A stretch of 64,000 nucleotides of DNA from Azotobacter beijerinckii (GCF_900110885.1 NZ_FOFJ01000008.1:62001-126000), one strand, 5' to 3'; numbered from the stretch's first letter, positions 17,736 through 29,748 are shown. Numbers and translations: made by a program. The notes: a model not told the origin generated them from the letters alone.

Positions 17736-18860
17736 TCACGCGACCGGCTCCGCCAGGATCAGGTCGGCCGCCCGCTGCGGCATGGAGTAGAGGTCGGCGG
17801 TTTCGGCATAGGACAGGCCATTGCGCCGGCAGAGGGCGCGCCGGTCGTCGGCGGCGAGCAGGTCGGCGAGCATCCGGTTGAAGTGCTCCTGCTCGAAGGG
17901 GCTGGGCACCACCTGTCCGCAGCCCGCCTCGGCGACGTAGTGAGCATAGCCACAGACATCGGTGACCAGCACCGGCAGCCCGGCGACCAGCGCCTCGAGC
18001 AGCACGGTGCCGGTGTTCTCGTTGTAGGCCGGATGGATCAAGAGGTCGGCGCCGAGCAGAAAGCGCGGGATGTCGCTGCGCCCCTTGAAGATCTCGACCT
18101 GCCCGGACAGGCCGAGCGCCTTGACCTGCAGCAGGAAGGGCCGCGGGTCGTCCTGGCCGATGGCGATCAGCCGGGTGCGCGACCTCAGCGCGCCGGGCAG
18201 CGCGGCGAGCGCCTTGAGGCTGCGATCCAGGCCCTTGGTCTTGAAGCCGGAGCCGATCTGTACCAGCAGCAGCTCGTCGTCGGCCAGGCCGAACTCGCGG
18301 CGAAAGTCGGCGCGGATCTCGTCGGCGTTGGCCGGTGCGCGGCGGTCGGCGGCAATCCCCGGCGGCAGCAGGTGGAAGCGCCCGGCCGGAGTGCCGTAGT
18401 GCTTGACGAACAGCGGCTGCTGCACCTCGGAAATCATCAAAACCTGGGTCTTCGACTGCGGCGCGAACACCGCACGCTCGTAGTCGGCAAAGTGCCTGTA
18501 ACGCCCCCACAGGCGGTAGAGCGGGTTGCGCAGGGTCTGCGCCTTGTCCTCGTAGCAGGGGTCGGCGGCGTAGTAGACGTCCAGCCCGGGCATCTTGTTG
18601 AAGCCGACCACCCGCTCCACCGGGCGGCGCGCCAGGTCGGCCTGCACCCAGGCGGTGAACTTCTCGTTGCGGCGATGGTTGAACAGCGCCTTGACCGGGG
18701 CGATCAGGATCTCGAAGCCCGCCGGAATCTCGCCCTCCCAGGACAGGCTGTAGACCCGGATGGCATGCCCGCGCTGCTGGCACTCCAGGGCGATGCGCAG
18801 GAAATCGCGCTGCAGCCCGCCGAAGGGAAAGTACTTATAAAGGATGAAAGCCAGCTGCAT
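17736..18860 (-). CDS. waaG: LPS core glucosyltransferase WaaG (RfaG)
   Basis: WaaG is a GT4 enzyme that adds the first hexose to heptose II (in P. aeruginosa a galactosamine). The 374-aa product starts with the family's LAFILYKYFPFGGLQRD, carries GSGFKTKGLDRSLKAL at the donor side and PAYNENTGTVLLEAL, the E-x7-E motif that holds the nucleotide sugar. ATG 18860 has AGGA seven bases upstream. It is the first of the waaG-waaP-kinase run and follows waaC by 73 bases. Confidence 0.95.
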   Translation of the reverse strand: MQLAFILYKYFPFGGLQRDFLRIALECQQRGHAIRVYSLSWEGEIPAGFEILIAPVKALFNHRRNEKFTAWVQADLARRPVERVVGFNKMPGLDVYYAADPCYEDKAQTLRNPLYRLWGRYRHFADYERAVFAPQSKTQVLMISEVQQPLFVKHYGTPAGRFHLLPPGIAADRRAPANADEIRADFRREFGLADDELLLVQIGSGFKTKGLDRSLKALAALPGALRSRTRLIAIGQDDPRPFLLQVKALGLSGQVEIFKGRSDIPRFLLGADLLIHPAYNENTGTVLLEALVAGLPVLVTDVCGYAHYVAEAGCGQVVPSPFEQEHFNRMLADLLAADDRRALCRRNGLSYAETADLYSMPQRAADLILAEPVA

Positions 18861-18933
18861 CAGGAAATCCTGTCGGCGAAAGCAGGGATCGGCGCCGGTC
18901 GCACGGACGCGACGGACGAAAGGGCCGGCCCGG

Positions 18934-19998
18934 TCAGCATCGGCCCGTCGCCTCGCTGAGCAGCGCCTGCAGCTCGCCGGCCACCCGCCGCGGGTCGAGG
19001 CGGCTGAAGCACACCGGCTGCTCGCGGCTCAGGTCCAGCCGGCGACGATCCTCCTCGGTCGGCCGGTAGCCGCAGGTCTCCTGCAGGCAGGGCACGCAGG
19101 CCGGGTAGTCGCTGCTCAGATGGCGCTGGCCGCGGCCATAGGCGCCGGTCAGGCGCGGATCGGTCGGGCCGTAGAGGGAAACGGTCGGCACGTCCAGCGC
19201 CGCCGCCAGGTGGCCGAGGCCAGTGTCCACCGCCACGCAGGCGCCGGCCCCAGCGAGAATCCCGGCGAGGCCGGCGAGGTTGGTCCTGGGCAGCACCTCG
19301 ACCGCCGCCAGCCCCGCGGCGATGCGCTCGGCGCGGGCCTGCTCCGCCGCATTGCCCCAGGGCAGGCGCACCGCCCAGCCCTCGCCGGCCATGCGTTCGG
19401 CCAGCGCGCGCCAGTAGCTTTCCGGCCAGTGCTTGCTGGCCCAGGTGGTGCCGTGGAGGAACAGCAGGTAGGGCGCACCCGCCGGCGCGGCCAGGCGCTG
19501 GCGATCCAGGCCGTAGTCGCCGACCGTCGCCGGCAGCGGGTAGCCCAGCGCCTGGGCGAACAGCTGGCGCACCCGCTCCACCGCGTGCTGACCCCAAGGC
19601 ACGGGATAGCGACGACCATAAAAGAGACTGGCCAGCGGCTCGCGCGCCGAGCGGCGGTCCAGCCCGGCCACCGGTGCGCCGCCGAAGCGGGTCAGCCAGG
19701 CGCTTTTCAGCAGGCCCTGGGCGTCGATCACCAGGTCGTAGCGGCTCGCCGCCAGGCTCTGCCGGAAACGCCGCCACTCGTCGCGGGTCGCGGCCTGCCG
19801 GAGGTTGCGGCGCCAGCGGCGGATGGCCACCGGGATCACCCGCTCCACCGCCGGGTGCCAGGCGGGAATCTCGGCGAAGCCCTCCTCCACCACCCAGTCG
19901 AAGCGGATGCCGGGCAGCGCCCGCGCCGCGTCGGTCAGCGCCGGCAGGGTGTGGACGACGTCGCCCAGCGAGGAGGTCTTGATCAGCAGTACGCGCAC
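18934..19998 (-). CDS. waaC: ADP-heptose:LPS heptosyltransferase I
   Basis: WaaC adds the first heptose to Kdo2-lipid A. It is a 354-aa GT9 enzyme with the N-terminal VLLIKTSSLGDVVHTLPAL and the ADP-heptose pocket VDTGLGHLAAALDVP, followed by SLYGPTDP. It starts with GTG 19998 immediately after the waaF TGA (19999-20001), so the two heptosyltransferases are tightly coupled. Length and motifs match the P. aeruginosa enzyme. Confidence 0.96.
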   Translation of the reverse strand: MRVLLIKTSSLGDVVHTLPALTDAARALPGIRFDWVVEEGFAEIPAWHPAVERVIPVAIRRWRRNLRQAATRDEWRRFRQSLAASRYDLVIDAQGLLKSAWLTRFGGAPVAGLDRRSAREPLASLFYGRRYPVPWGQHAVERVRQLFAQALGYPLPATVGDYGLDRQRLAAPAGAPYLLFLHGTTWASKHWPESYWRALAERMAGEGWAVRLPWGNAAEQARAERIAAGLAAVEVLPRTNLAGLAGILAGAGACVAVDTGLGHLAAALDVPTVSLYGPTDPRLTGAYGRGQRHLSSDYPACVPCLQETCGYRPTEEDRRRLDLSREQPVCFSRLDPRRVAGELQALLSEATGRC

Positions 19999-21048
19999 TC
20001 AGGGCTCCTGCGGCCGCGGGTCGGGCAAGGGGTCGCCGGCGAGACGCTGCAGGGCGTCCAGCACCGCCGGCGGCGCCAGCGCGCGCAGGCAGTCGTAGTG
20101 GCCGAAGCGGCAGGTGCGCTCGAAACAGGGACTGCAGTCCAGGCCCAGGCGGACGATTTCCACCTGCTCGGCCAGCGGCGGGGTGAACTGCGGCGAGGTG
20201 GAGCCGTACACCGCCACCAGCGGGCGGCCCAGCGCGGCGGCCACGTGCATCAGCCCGGAATCGTTGGAGACCACCGCGTCGGCACAGGACAACAGGTCGA
20301 GCGCCTCGGCCAGGCTGGTTTCCCCGGCCAGGTTGGCGGTCGCCTCGCGCAGCTCGGGAGCCAGGGCGGCGCGGATCGCCTCGCCGACCGGATGGTCGTT
20401 CTTCGAGCCGAACAGCCAGACCTGCCAGCCGGCGCGCAGCTTGGCCTCGGCCACCGCGGCGTAGTGCTCGGCCGGCCAGCGCTTGGCCTCGCCGAACTCG
20501 GCGCCGGGACAGAGCGCCAGCAGCGGCCGGCCGAGGCGCAGGCCGAACTTCTGCAACGCCGCCGCGCGGCTCTGCGGCTCGATGCGCAGGGCCGGCCGCG
20601 GATAGGGCTGCGGCAGTTCGGTGTCGGGCGCATAGGCGAGCGCCATGAAGCGCTCGATCATCAGCGGGTAGCGGTTCTTGTCCAGCCGACGGATGTCGTT
20701 GAGCAGGCCGAAGCGCATCTCGCCGCGCCAGCCGGTGCGCCTGGGGATGCCGGCGAAGAGCGGCACCAGCGCCGACTTCAGCGAATTGGGCAGCAGGATC
20801 GCCTGGTCGTACTGGCCGCGCAGGCCCCGGGCGACCCGCCAGCGGGTGGCCAGGTCGAGCACCCCGTGACCGAGCGGAAGGCTCAGCGCGCGGCGCACCT
20901 CGGGCATGCGCTCGAGGATCGGCCGGCTCCACTCGGGTGCCAGCACGTCGATGGCGCAATCGGGATGGCGCTGCTTCAGGCAGACCAACAGGGTCTGCGC
21001 CATCACCATGTCGCCGACCCAGCTGGGACCGATGATCAGGATATTCAT
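19999..21048 (-). CDS. waaF: ADP-heptose:LPS heptosyltransferase II
   Basis: WaaF adds the second heptose of the inner core. The 349-aa GT9 protein begins MNILIIGPSWVGDMVMAQTL, the typical WaaF start, and has SNDSGLMHVAAALGRPLVAVYGSTSP as its donor-binding end. ATG 21048 is chosen from this conserved start; an open frame continues upstream through a REP-like repeat and is not coding. It is the first gene of the core operon proper, running waaF-waaC-waaG-waaP and on. Confidence 0.96.
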   Translation of the reverse strand: MNILIIGPSWVGDMVMAQTLLVCLKQRHPDCAIDVLAPEWSRPILERMPEVRRALSLPLGHGVLDLATRWRVARGLRGQYDQAILLPNSLKSALVPLFAGIPRRTGWRGEMRFGLLNDIRRLDKNRYPLMIERFMALAYAPDTELPQPYPRPALRIEPQSRAAALQKFGLRLGRPLLALCPGAEFGEAKRWPAEHYAAVAEAKLRAGWQVWLFGSKNDHPVGEAIRAALAPELREATANLAGETSLAEALDLLSCADAVVSNDSGLMHVAAALGRPLVAVYGSTSPQFTPPLAEQVEIVRLGLDCSPCFERTCRFGHYDCLRALAPPAVLDALQRLAGDPLPDPRPQEP

Positions 21049-21063
21049 AGGGGTTCGTCTGGT

Positions 21064-21193
21064 CGTAGGGCGGGTTAGCTGCGTAGCAGCGTAACCCGCC
21101 ATGGATGCCTCGGGCATCCGCTGGTCGATCTGCCGATTGCCGGCCCTGCGGACCGAATGGCGGGTTACGGCCTGCGGCCTAACCCGCCCTACG
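21064..21193. repeat. Paired inverted REP-like palindromes between ilvE and waaF
   Basis: Two copies of one palindromic unit face each other. The left, 21064-21102, runs from CGTAGGGCGGGTTA to TAACCCGCCAT; the right, 21157-21193, runs from ATGGCGGGTTA to TAACCCGCCCTACG and is its reverse complement except in the loop. Each unit is itself a hairpin. Such pairs (REP/BIME type) are dispersed in pseudomonad genomes and can act as transcript stabilisers or terminators. Confidence 0.8.
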
Positions 21194-21215
21194 CCCAACC
21201 CACCCTACATCGTGC

Positions 21216-22139
21216 TTACTTGACCAGGGTGCGCCACTCGGGGTGGGCGTCGGTCTTGCCGGTGACCAGGTCGAAGTAGGCGCGCTGCAGCTTCTCGCTG
21301 ACCGGGCCGCGGCGGCCGATGCCGATCTGCCGGCCGTCCACTTCGCGGATCGGCGTGACCTCGGCGGCGGTGCCGGTGAAGAAGGCCTCGTCGGCGATGT
21401 ACACCTCGTCGCGGGTGATGCGCTTCTCGACGATCTCGATGCCCATCTCGCGCGCCAGGGTCAGCACGGTGTTGCGGGTGATGCCGTTCAGGCAGGCAGT
21501 GACTTCCGGGGTGTAGATCACGCCGTCCTTGACGATGAAGATGTTCTCCCCCGAACCCTCGGCCACGTAGCCTTCCGGATCGAGCAGCAGGGCCTCGTCG
21601 GCGCCGCCGGAGATCGCCTCCTGCAGGGCCAGCATGGAGTTGACGTAGGCGCCGCTGGACTTGGCGCGGGTCATGGTGATGTTCACGTGGTGGCGGGTGA
21701 AGGAGCTGGTGCGGATCTTGATGCCCTGCTCCAGCGCGTCCTCGCCCATGTAGGCGCCCCAGTGCCAGGCGGCGACGATCACGTGGACCTTCAGGCCGCT
21801 GGCGCGCAGGCCCATGCCTTCCGAGCCGTAGAAGGCCAGCGGGCGGATGTAGGCGCTGTCCAGCTTGTTCTCGCGCACCGCGGCGCGGGTCGCCTCGTTG
21901 ATCTCGTCCTTGGTGTAGGGGATCTTCATGCCCATGATGTGCGCCGAGTCGAACAGGCGGTCGGTGTGCGCCTGCAGGCGGAAGACCGCCGTGCCCTGCG
22001 GGGTGTTGTAGGCACGCACGCCTTCGAACACGCCCATCCCGTAGTGCAGGCTGTGGGTCAGCACATGGGTGGTCGCGTCGCGCCACTGCACCAGTTCGCC
22101 GTCGTACCAGATCACACCATCACGGTCGGCCATCGACAT
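21216..22139 (-). CDS. ilvE: Branched-chain amino acid aminotransferase
   Basis: IlvE is a PLP enzyme (fold type IV) that interconverts leucine, isoleucine and valine with their 2-oxo acids using glutamate. At 307 aa it equals the P. aeruginosa length. Visible signatures are GMGVFEGVRAYNT near the N-terminus, the PLP-lysine region TMTRAKSSGAYVNSMLA, the conserved VAEGSGENIFIVKDG, and the phosphate-binding GTAAEVTPI. I start at ATG 22139 with GAGGAG upstream. It lies 98 bases after glnE on the same strand. Confidence 0.96.
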   Translation of the reverse strand: MSMADRDGVIWYDGELVQWRDATTHVLTHSLHYGMGVFEGVRAYNTPQGTAVFRLQAHTDRLFDSAHIMGMKIPYTKDEINEATRAAVRENKLDSAYIRPLAFYGSEGMGLRASGLKVHVIVAAWHWGAYMGEDALEQGIKIRTSSFTRHHVNITMTRAKSSGAYVNSMLALQEAISGGADEALLLDPEGYVAEGSGENIFIVKDGVIYTPEVTACLNGITRNTVLTLAREMGIEIVEKRITRDEVYIADEAFFTGTAAEVTPIREVDGRQIGIGRRGPVSEKLQRAYFDLVTGKTDAHPEWRTLVK

Positions 22140-22237
22140 AATTAGCCTGCTCCTCAAGAATTCGATACGTAATTCACATCCAGACCGGGCGGCGCGCTGC
22201 GCCACCCCCTTCGGCAGGCCCCCCGCAGGCGCCCCGC

Positions 22238-25180
22238 TCAGCTCAACCCCAGTTCCCGCCAGATCCGCATCACCGCACGACGTTCGTCCCGGAACTGATC
22301 GCCGCCCACCACGCCCGGCTGCTTCTGCAGGGCCAGGCGGTGGGCGGCGGCGCGATAGGCCTTGTAGGCTTCCTGCAGCAGGCGAACCTCGTCGCACGGC
22401 AGCAGGCCGGCCTGCGCGAGGCCGTCCAGAATCCGGATGTTGTCGGTGTAACGCAACAGCTCGGGATGCTGGTGCGACCAGGCGAGGGCCGCATATTGCA
22501 CCATAAATTCGATATCGACGATACCGCCGGCGTCCTGCTTGAGGTTGAAGGGGAGCGCCGCCTCGAAGGCGTTCTCCGCCGTGCCGGCGGCCGTGCTCGC
22601 GGTGCCGAGGTTGGCGCGCATCTTCGCGCGCATCTCGCCGACCTCGCGGCGCAGGCTGTCCAGCTCGCGCGGGCGGGCCAGCACCTGGGCGCGCACCTGG
22701 GCGAAGGCGGCGGCCAGCCGCGGGCTGCCGACCAGCACCCGGGCGCGCACCAGCGCCTGGTGCTCCCAGGTCCAGGCTTCATGCTCCTGGTAGCGCTGGA
22801 AGGCGCCGAGCGAGCTGACCAAAAGCCCTGCGTTGCCGCTCGGGCGCAGGCGCATGTCCACCTCGTAGAGCTGCCCGGACGGCGTCTGCGCGGTGAGCAG
22901 GTGGACGATGCGCTGGCCCAGGCGGGTGAAGAACTGCGCGCCGTCGATCGGCTTGGCGCCGTCGGTCTCGGCCTGCGGGTCGCCGTCGTGGATGAACACC
23001 AGGTCCAGGTCCGAGCCGTGGCCCAGCTCGATGCCGCCGACCTTGCCGTAGCCGACGATGATGAAGTCCAGGTCGCAGGGGCTGCCGTCGCCGCGCCTGG
23101 GGTTGCCGTGACGGACGACCATCTGCCGCCAGGCGAGCGTGAGCACCTGGTCGAGGATCGCCTCGGCCAGCCAGGTCAGGTAGTCGCTGACCTTCATCAA
23201 GGGCAGGGTGCCGGCGATTTCCGAGGCGGCGACGCGCAACCGGTGAGCCAGCTTGAAGTGGCGCAGCGCTTCCATCTGCTGTTCCAGGTCGTCCTCGGGG
23301 ATGCGCAGCAGCAGCGCGTTCAGCTCAGCGGCCAGCTCCGCCTCCTGCGGCGGGCTGTACAGGCGCTCCTCGTTGAGCAGCTGGTCGAGCAGCTGGGGAA
23401 AGCGGGCGATCTGCCCGGCGACCAGCGGACTGGCGGCGCAGAGGCTGAGCAGGCGCTGCAGGGCACCGGGATTTTCGGTGAGCAGCACCAGGTAGGCGGA
23501 ACGCCGCGCCACCGCCTCGACCAGCGGCAGCACCCGCTCCAGCACCAGATCGGGGTCGTCCTGCTCCGCCGCCTGGGCCAGCAGTTGCGGAATGAAGGCA
23601 TCCAGCCGCTCGCGGCCGAGGCGCTGCATGCTACGTACCTGGCTGCCGCCGCGCAGCGCCGCGAGGCGCTGGCAGACCTGTTGCGGATCGGCGAAGCCGG
23701 CCTCGGCGAGCTGCCGGCAGGCCGCGGCCTCGTCCCCGGCGCTCTCCCACAAGGGCAGCCAGCGGGTGTCGACCGGCCGCTCGTCGGGCGCCTCGTCCTC
23801 GCCGGGCGCGGCGATCACCTGGCGAAAATGCCAGTCGACCCGCTCGCGCCAGTGCGCCAGCCGCTCGAGGAACGCCTCCCAGTCGGCGCAGCCGAGCAGG
23901 CAGGCGACCCGCGCGCGGTCGAGTTCGTTGTCCGGGAGCATCTGCGTCTGGCGGTCGGCGATGGCCTGCAGGGCATGCTCGGTGTAGCGCAGGAACTCGT
24001 AGCCCTCGCGCAGCTCGGCCACCACCGCCGGCGGCAGGTAGCCCTGCCCCTCGAGGGTGGTCAGCACCGTCAGCAGCGGCCTTTGCTGCAGGCTGCGGTC
24101 ACGGCCGCCGTGGATCAGCTGGAACACCTGGGCGACGAATTCCACCTCGCGGATGCCCCCGGCGCCCAGCTTGACGTTGTCCGCCATGCCCTTGCGGCGC
24201 ACCTCCTGGCGGATCAGCTGCTTCATGTCGCGCAGCGCCTCGATCGCGGAGAAGTCCAGGTAGCGCCGGTAGACGAACGGCCGCAGCAGCTCCAGCAGGC
24301 GGGCTCCGGCCTCGCGGTCGCCGCCGACCACCCGCGCCTTGATCATCGCGTAGCGTTCCCAGTCGCGCCCCTGGTCCTGGTAGTACTGCTCCATGGCGCT
24401 GAAGCTGTAGACCAGCGGCCCGCTGGAGCCGTAGGGACGCAGGCGCATGTCGACACGGAAGGCCTGGCCGTCCACGGTGATGGCATCCAGCGCCTTGATC
24501 AGCTTCTGGCCGAGGCGGACGAAGAACTCCTGGTTGTCCAGGGTGCGCTTGCCCCCCGCGGTCTCGCCGCCCTCCGAGTAGGCGAAGATCAGGTCGATGT
24601 CCGAGGAGAGGTTCAGCTCGCCGGCGCCCAGCTTGCCCATGCCGAGCACCACCAGTTGCTGCGGCTGGCCGGAGCGGCGCCCGAGCGGCGTGCCGGACTG
24701 CGCGCAGAGCCGTTCGTGCAACCAGCGGCAGGCCTGGTCGATGCAGGTATCGGCGAGTTCGGAGAGGTCGCGGCAGGTCTCGACCAGATCCGCCTGGCGC
24801 GTGATGTCGCGCCAGACGATGCGCAGCTGCTGGCGATTGCGGAAACGCCGCAGCCGCCGGCCCAGCTCCTCCTCGTCCGCGCAGTCGGCGAGCAGCGCCG
24901 TCAGTTCCGCGCGCAGCTCGTCCGGCGCCAGGGAGCGCTCCAGGGTGCCGCCGTCGGCCAGCCGCAGGAGCATCGAGGGATCGCGCAGCGCCTGCTCGGC
25001 GACGAACTCGCTGTTCGCGCAGACCCGCGCGAAGGCCGCGCGGCGCGCTTCGGGCCAGCTGGAAAAGGCTTGCGCGGGGGCTTCGCCGAGCGCGCCGACG
25101 GCGTGCTCGAACGCCTCCAGGGCGCGGCTGGCCAGGGTTTCCAGCGCGGCAGGCAGGGCGACCAGCAGGGGTAGGGTCAT
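22238..25180 (-). CDS. glnE: Glutamine synthetase adenylyltransferase / adenylyl-removing enzyme
   Basis: GlnE adenylylates and deadenylylates glutamine synthetase in response to PII and glutamine. The 980-aa protein has two nucleotidyltransferase domains: the N-terminal deadenylylase with GMGKLGAGELNLSSDIDLIF and the C-terminal adenylylase with GYGKVGGIELGHGSDLDLVF, both keeping the paired Asp residues, separated by the regulatory helical region. ATG 25180 gives the usual start; the frame is open to 25336. It is divergent from aceE. Confidence 0.96.
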   Translation of the reverse strand: MTLPLLVALPAALETLASRALEAFEHAVGALGEAPAQAFSSWPEARRAAFARVCANSEFVAEQALRDPSMLLRLADGGTLERSLAPDELRAELTALLADCADEEELGRRLRRFRNRQQLRIVWRDITRQADLVETCRDLSELADTCIDQACRWLHERLCAQSGTPLGRRSGQPQQLVVLGMGKLGAGELNLSSDIDLIFAYSEGGETAGGKRTLDNQEFFVRLGQKLIKALDAITVDGQAFRVDMRLRPYGSSGPLVYSFSAMEQYYQDQGRDWERYAMIKARVVGGDREAGARLLELLRPFVYRRYLDFSAIEALRDMKQLIRQEVRRKGMADNVKLGAGGIREVEFVAQVFQLIHGGRDRSLQQRPLLTVLTTLEGQGYLPPAVVAELREGYEFLRYTEHALQAIADRQTQMLPDNELDRARVACLLGCADWEAFLERLAHWRERVDWHFRQVIAAPGEDEAPDERPVDTRWLPLWESAGDEAAACRQLAEAGFADPQQVCQRLAALRGGSQVRSMQRLGRERLDAFIPQLLAQAAEQDDPDLVLERVLPLVEAVARRSAYLVLLTENPGALQRLLSLCAASPLVAGQIARFPQLLDQLLNEERLYSPPQEAELAAELNALLLRIPEDDLEQQMEALRHFKLAHRLRVAASEIAGTLPLMKVSDYLTWLAEAILDQVLTLAWRQMVVRHGNPRRGDGSPCDLDFIIVGYGKVGGIELGHGSDLDLVFIHDGDPQAETDGAKPIDGAQFFTRLGQRIVHLLTAQTPSGQLYEVDMRLRPSGNAGLLVSSLGAFQRYQEHEAWTWEHQALVRARVLVGSPRLAAAFAQVRAQVLARPRELDSLRREVGEMRAKMRANLGTASTAAGTAENAFEAALPFNLKQDAGGIVDIEFMVQYAALAWSHQHPELLRYTDNIRILDGLAQAGLLPCDEVRLLQEAYKAYRAAAHRLALQKQPGVVGGDQFRDERRAVMRIWRELGLS

Positions 25181-25284
25181 GTATCTGTCCTGTTTCGACG
25201 GCACCCGTCCGGTGTCGGCTCCAAGCCCAGCGAAGAAGTGGATTTTACAAAATTCCTGGGAGGGGGGCTGAAAGCGCCATTGTT

Positions 25285-25301
25285 TTGTAGTAAAACTACA
25301 A
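25285..25301. promoter_or_regulatory. Palindrome, putative GntR/FadR-type operator between glnE and aceE
   Basis: TTGTAGT (25285-25291), AAA, ACTACAA (25295-25301) is a perfect 7-base inverted repeat. Its core TAGT-AAA-ACTA fits TNGT-N3-ACNA, the operator consensus of the FadR subfamily of GntR regulators, to which the pyruvate-sensing PdhR and lactate-sensing LldR belong. It is 111 bases before the chosen aceE start, in a 231-base divergent region. Control of aceEF by a PdhR-like repressor is inferred. Confidence 0.6.
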
Positions 25302-25411
25302 GACAGTCGGATCACCCGCCGACCCACTAAAAACAATCCCGCTACCGCCCATAAGGCCGGCAGCGCATCCAGGCTCCCGACTCAAGGAAGCCTTCCGCTA
25401 TGGAGCAAGAC

Positions 25412-28069
<2,658 letters not shown>

Positions 28070-28080
28070 GGAGAGCTATC

Positions 28081-29706
28081 GTGAGCGAAATCATCCGCGT
28101 ACCCGATATCGGCGGCGATGGGGAAGTCATCGAAGTGCTGGTCAAGGCCGGCGATAGCATCGCGGTCGAGCAGGGCCTGGTGGTGCTGGAATCCGCCAAG
28201 GCCAGCATGGAAGTCCCCAGTCCCAAGGCCGGGGTGGTGAAGAGCGTAACCGTCAAACTGGGCGACAAGCTCAAGGAAGGCGACGCGATCATCGAACTCG
28301 AGCTCGCTGCAGGCGCTGCCGCGCCGGCACCGGCCGCCGCACCCGCCGCACCGGCACCGGTCGCCGAGGCACCCGCCCCGGCGGCTGCGGCCCCCGCGCC
28401 GGCCGCAGCCGCCGCCACGAGCCAGGAGATTCGGGTTCCCGACATCGGCTCGGCCGGCAAGGCGAAGATCATCGAGGTGCTGGTCAAGGCCGGCGATCAG
28501 GTCCAGGCCGAGCAGTCGCTGATCGTCCTGGAGTCCGACAAGGCCAGCATGGAGATCCCCTCCCCGGCCGCCGGCCTGGTGGAGAGCGTCTCCATCGCGC
28601 TGAACGACGAAGTCGGCACCGGCGATCTGATCCTGGTCCTGCGCAGCGCCGGCGGTGCAGCGGCTCCGGCTCCGGCCGCAGCGGCGCCCGCCCCCGCGGC
28701 AGCCCCAGCCCAGCCGGCCGTCGCACCTGCCGCTCCGGCAGCTGCTGCTGCCCCGGCCGCGGCGCCGGTCGGCGCACCGACCCGCAACGGTGCCAAGGTG
28801 CATGCCGGTCCGGCCGTGCGCCAGCTGGCCCGCGAGTTCGGCGTCGAGCTGGCGGCGGTGACTGCCAGCGGCCCGCGCGGTCGCGTCCTCAAGGAGGACG
28901 TGCAGGTCTACGTCAAGGCGATGATGCAGAAGGCCAAGGAGGCGCCGGCTGCCGGTGCCACCGGCGGCGCCGGCATCCCGCCGATTCCGCCGGTCGACTT
29001 CGCCAAGTACGGCGAGGTGGAAGAGCTGCCGATGACCCGCCTGATGCAGGTCGGCGCCGCCAACCTGCACCGCAGCTGGCTGAACGTGCCGCACGTGACC
29101 CAGTTCGACTCGGCCGACATCACCGACCTGGAAGCCTTCCGCGTCGCGCAGAAGGCCGTCGCCGAGAAGGCCGGGGTCAAGCTGACCGTGCTGCCGCTGC
29201 TGCTCAAGGCCTGCGCCTACCTGCTCAGGGAGCTGCCGGAGTTCAACAGCTCCCTGGCCCCGGGCGGCCAGGCGGTGATCCGCAAGAAGTACGTGCACAT
29301 CGGCTTCGCCGTGGACACCCCGGACGGCCTGCTGGTCCCGGTGATCCGCAACGTCGACCAGAAGAGCCTGCTGCAGCTGGCCGCCGAGACCGCCGAACTG
29401 GCGGAGAAGGCGCGCAGCAAGAAGCTCGGCGCCGACGCCATGCAGGGTGCCTGCTTCACCATCTCCAGCCTCGGCCACATTGGCGGCACCGGCTTCACGC
29501 CGATCGTCAATGCGCCGGAAGTGGCGATCCTCGGCGTGTCCAAGGCCACGATGCAGCCGGTGTGGGACGGCAAGGCCTTCCAGCCGCGCCTGATGCTGCC
29601 GCTGTCGCTGTCCTACGACCACCGGGTGATCAACGGCGCCGCCGCGGCGCGTTTCACCAAGCGCCTCAGCGACGTGCTGGCGGATATCCGCTCGATGCTG
29701 CTGTGA
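28081..29706 (+). CDS. aceF: Dihydrolipoamide acetyltransferase (E2) of pyruvate dehydrogenase, two lipoyl domains
   Basis: AceF forms the cubic E2 core and transfers acetyl to CoA. The 541-aa protein has two lipoyl domains (1-76, lipoyl K40 in ESAKASME; 116-190, K154 in ESDKASME), Ala/Pro-rich linkers, an E1/E3-binding domain (242-277) and a catalytic domain ending SYDHRVINGAA, with His514 and Asn518 where many homologues have Asp. I recall the same Asn and the same Ala-Lys first motif from A. vinelandii E2, but that protein has three lipoyl domains. The start is GTG 28081 behind AGGAGAG. It forms an operon with aceE and ends at two strong hairpins. Confidence 0.96.
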   Translation: MSEIIRVPDIGGDGEVIEVLVKAGDSIAVEQGLVVLESAKASMEVPSPKAGVVKSVTVKLGDKLKEGDAIIELELAAGAAAPAPAAAPAAPAPVAEAPAPAAAAPAPAAAAATSQEIRVPDIGSAGKAKIIEVLVKAGDQVQAEQSLIVLESDKASMEIPSPAAGLVESVSIALNDEVGTGDLILVLRSAGGAAAPAPAAAAPAPAAAPAQPAVAPAAPAAAAAPAAAPVGAPTRNGAKVHAGPAVRQLAREFGVELAAVTASGPRGRVLKEDVQVYVKAMMQKAKEAPAAGATGGAGIPPIPPVDFAKYGEVEELPMTRLMQVGAANLHRSWLNVPHVTQFDSADITDLEAFRVAQKAVAEKAGVKLTVLPLLLKACAYLLRELPEFNSSLAPGGQAVIRKKYVHIGFAVDTPDGLLVPVIRNVDQKSLLQLAAETAELAEKARSKKLGADAMQGACFTISSLGHIGGTGFTPIVNAPEVAILGVSKATMQPVWDGKAFQPRLMLPLSLSYDHRVINGAAAARFTKRLSDVLADIRSMLL

Positions 29707-29713
29707 GCTTCCC

Positions 29714-29742
29714 TTAAAGAGCGCGCCCGTCACGCTCTTTAA
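29714..29742. repeat. Perfect hairpin after aceF
   Basis: TTAAAGAGCG (29714-29723) and CGCTCTTTAA (29733-29742) form a perfect 10-base stem with a 9-base loop, 8 bases after the aceF stop. It probably protects the 3' end or works together with the terminator that follows. Confidence 0.55.
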
Positions 29743-29748
29743 TCTTCG

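Noticed and set aside
28321..28770. Ala/Pro-rich low-complexity DNA in aceF as a repeat element
   Set aside because: These are the flexible linkers between lipoyl domains, normal for E2 proteins.
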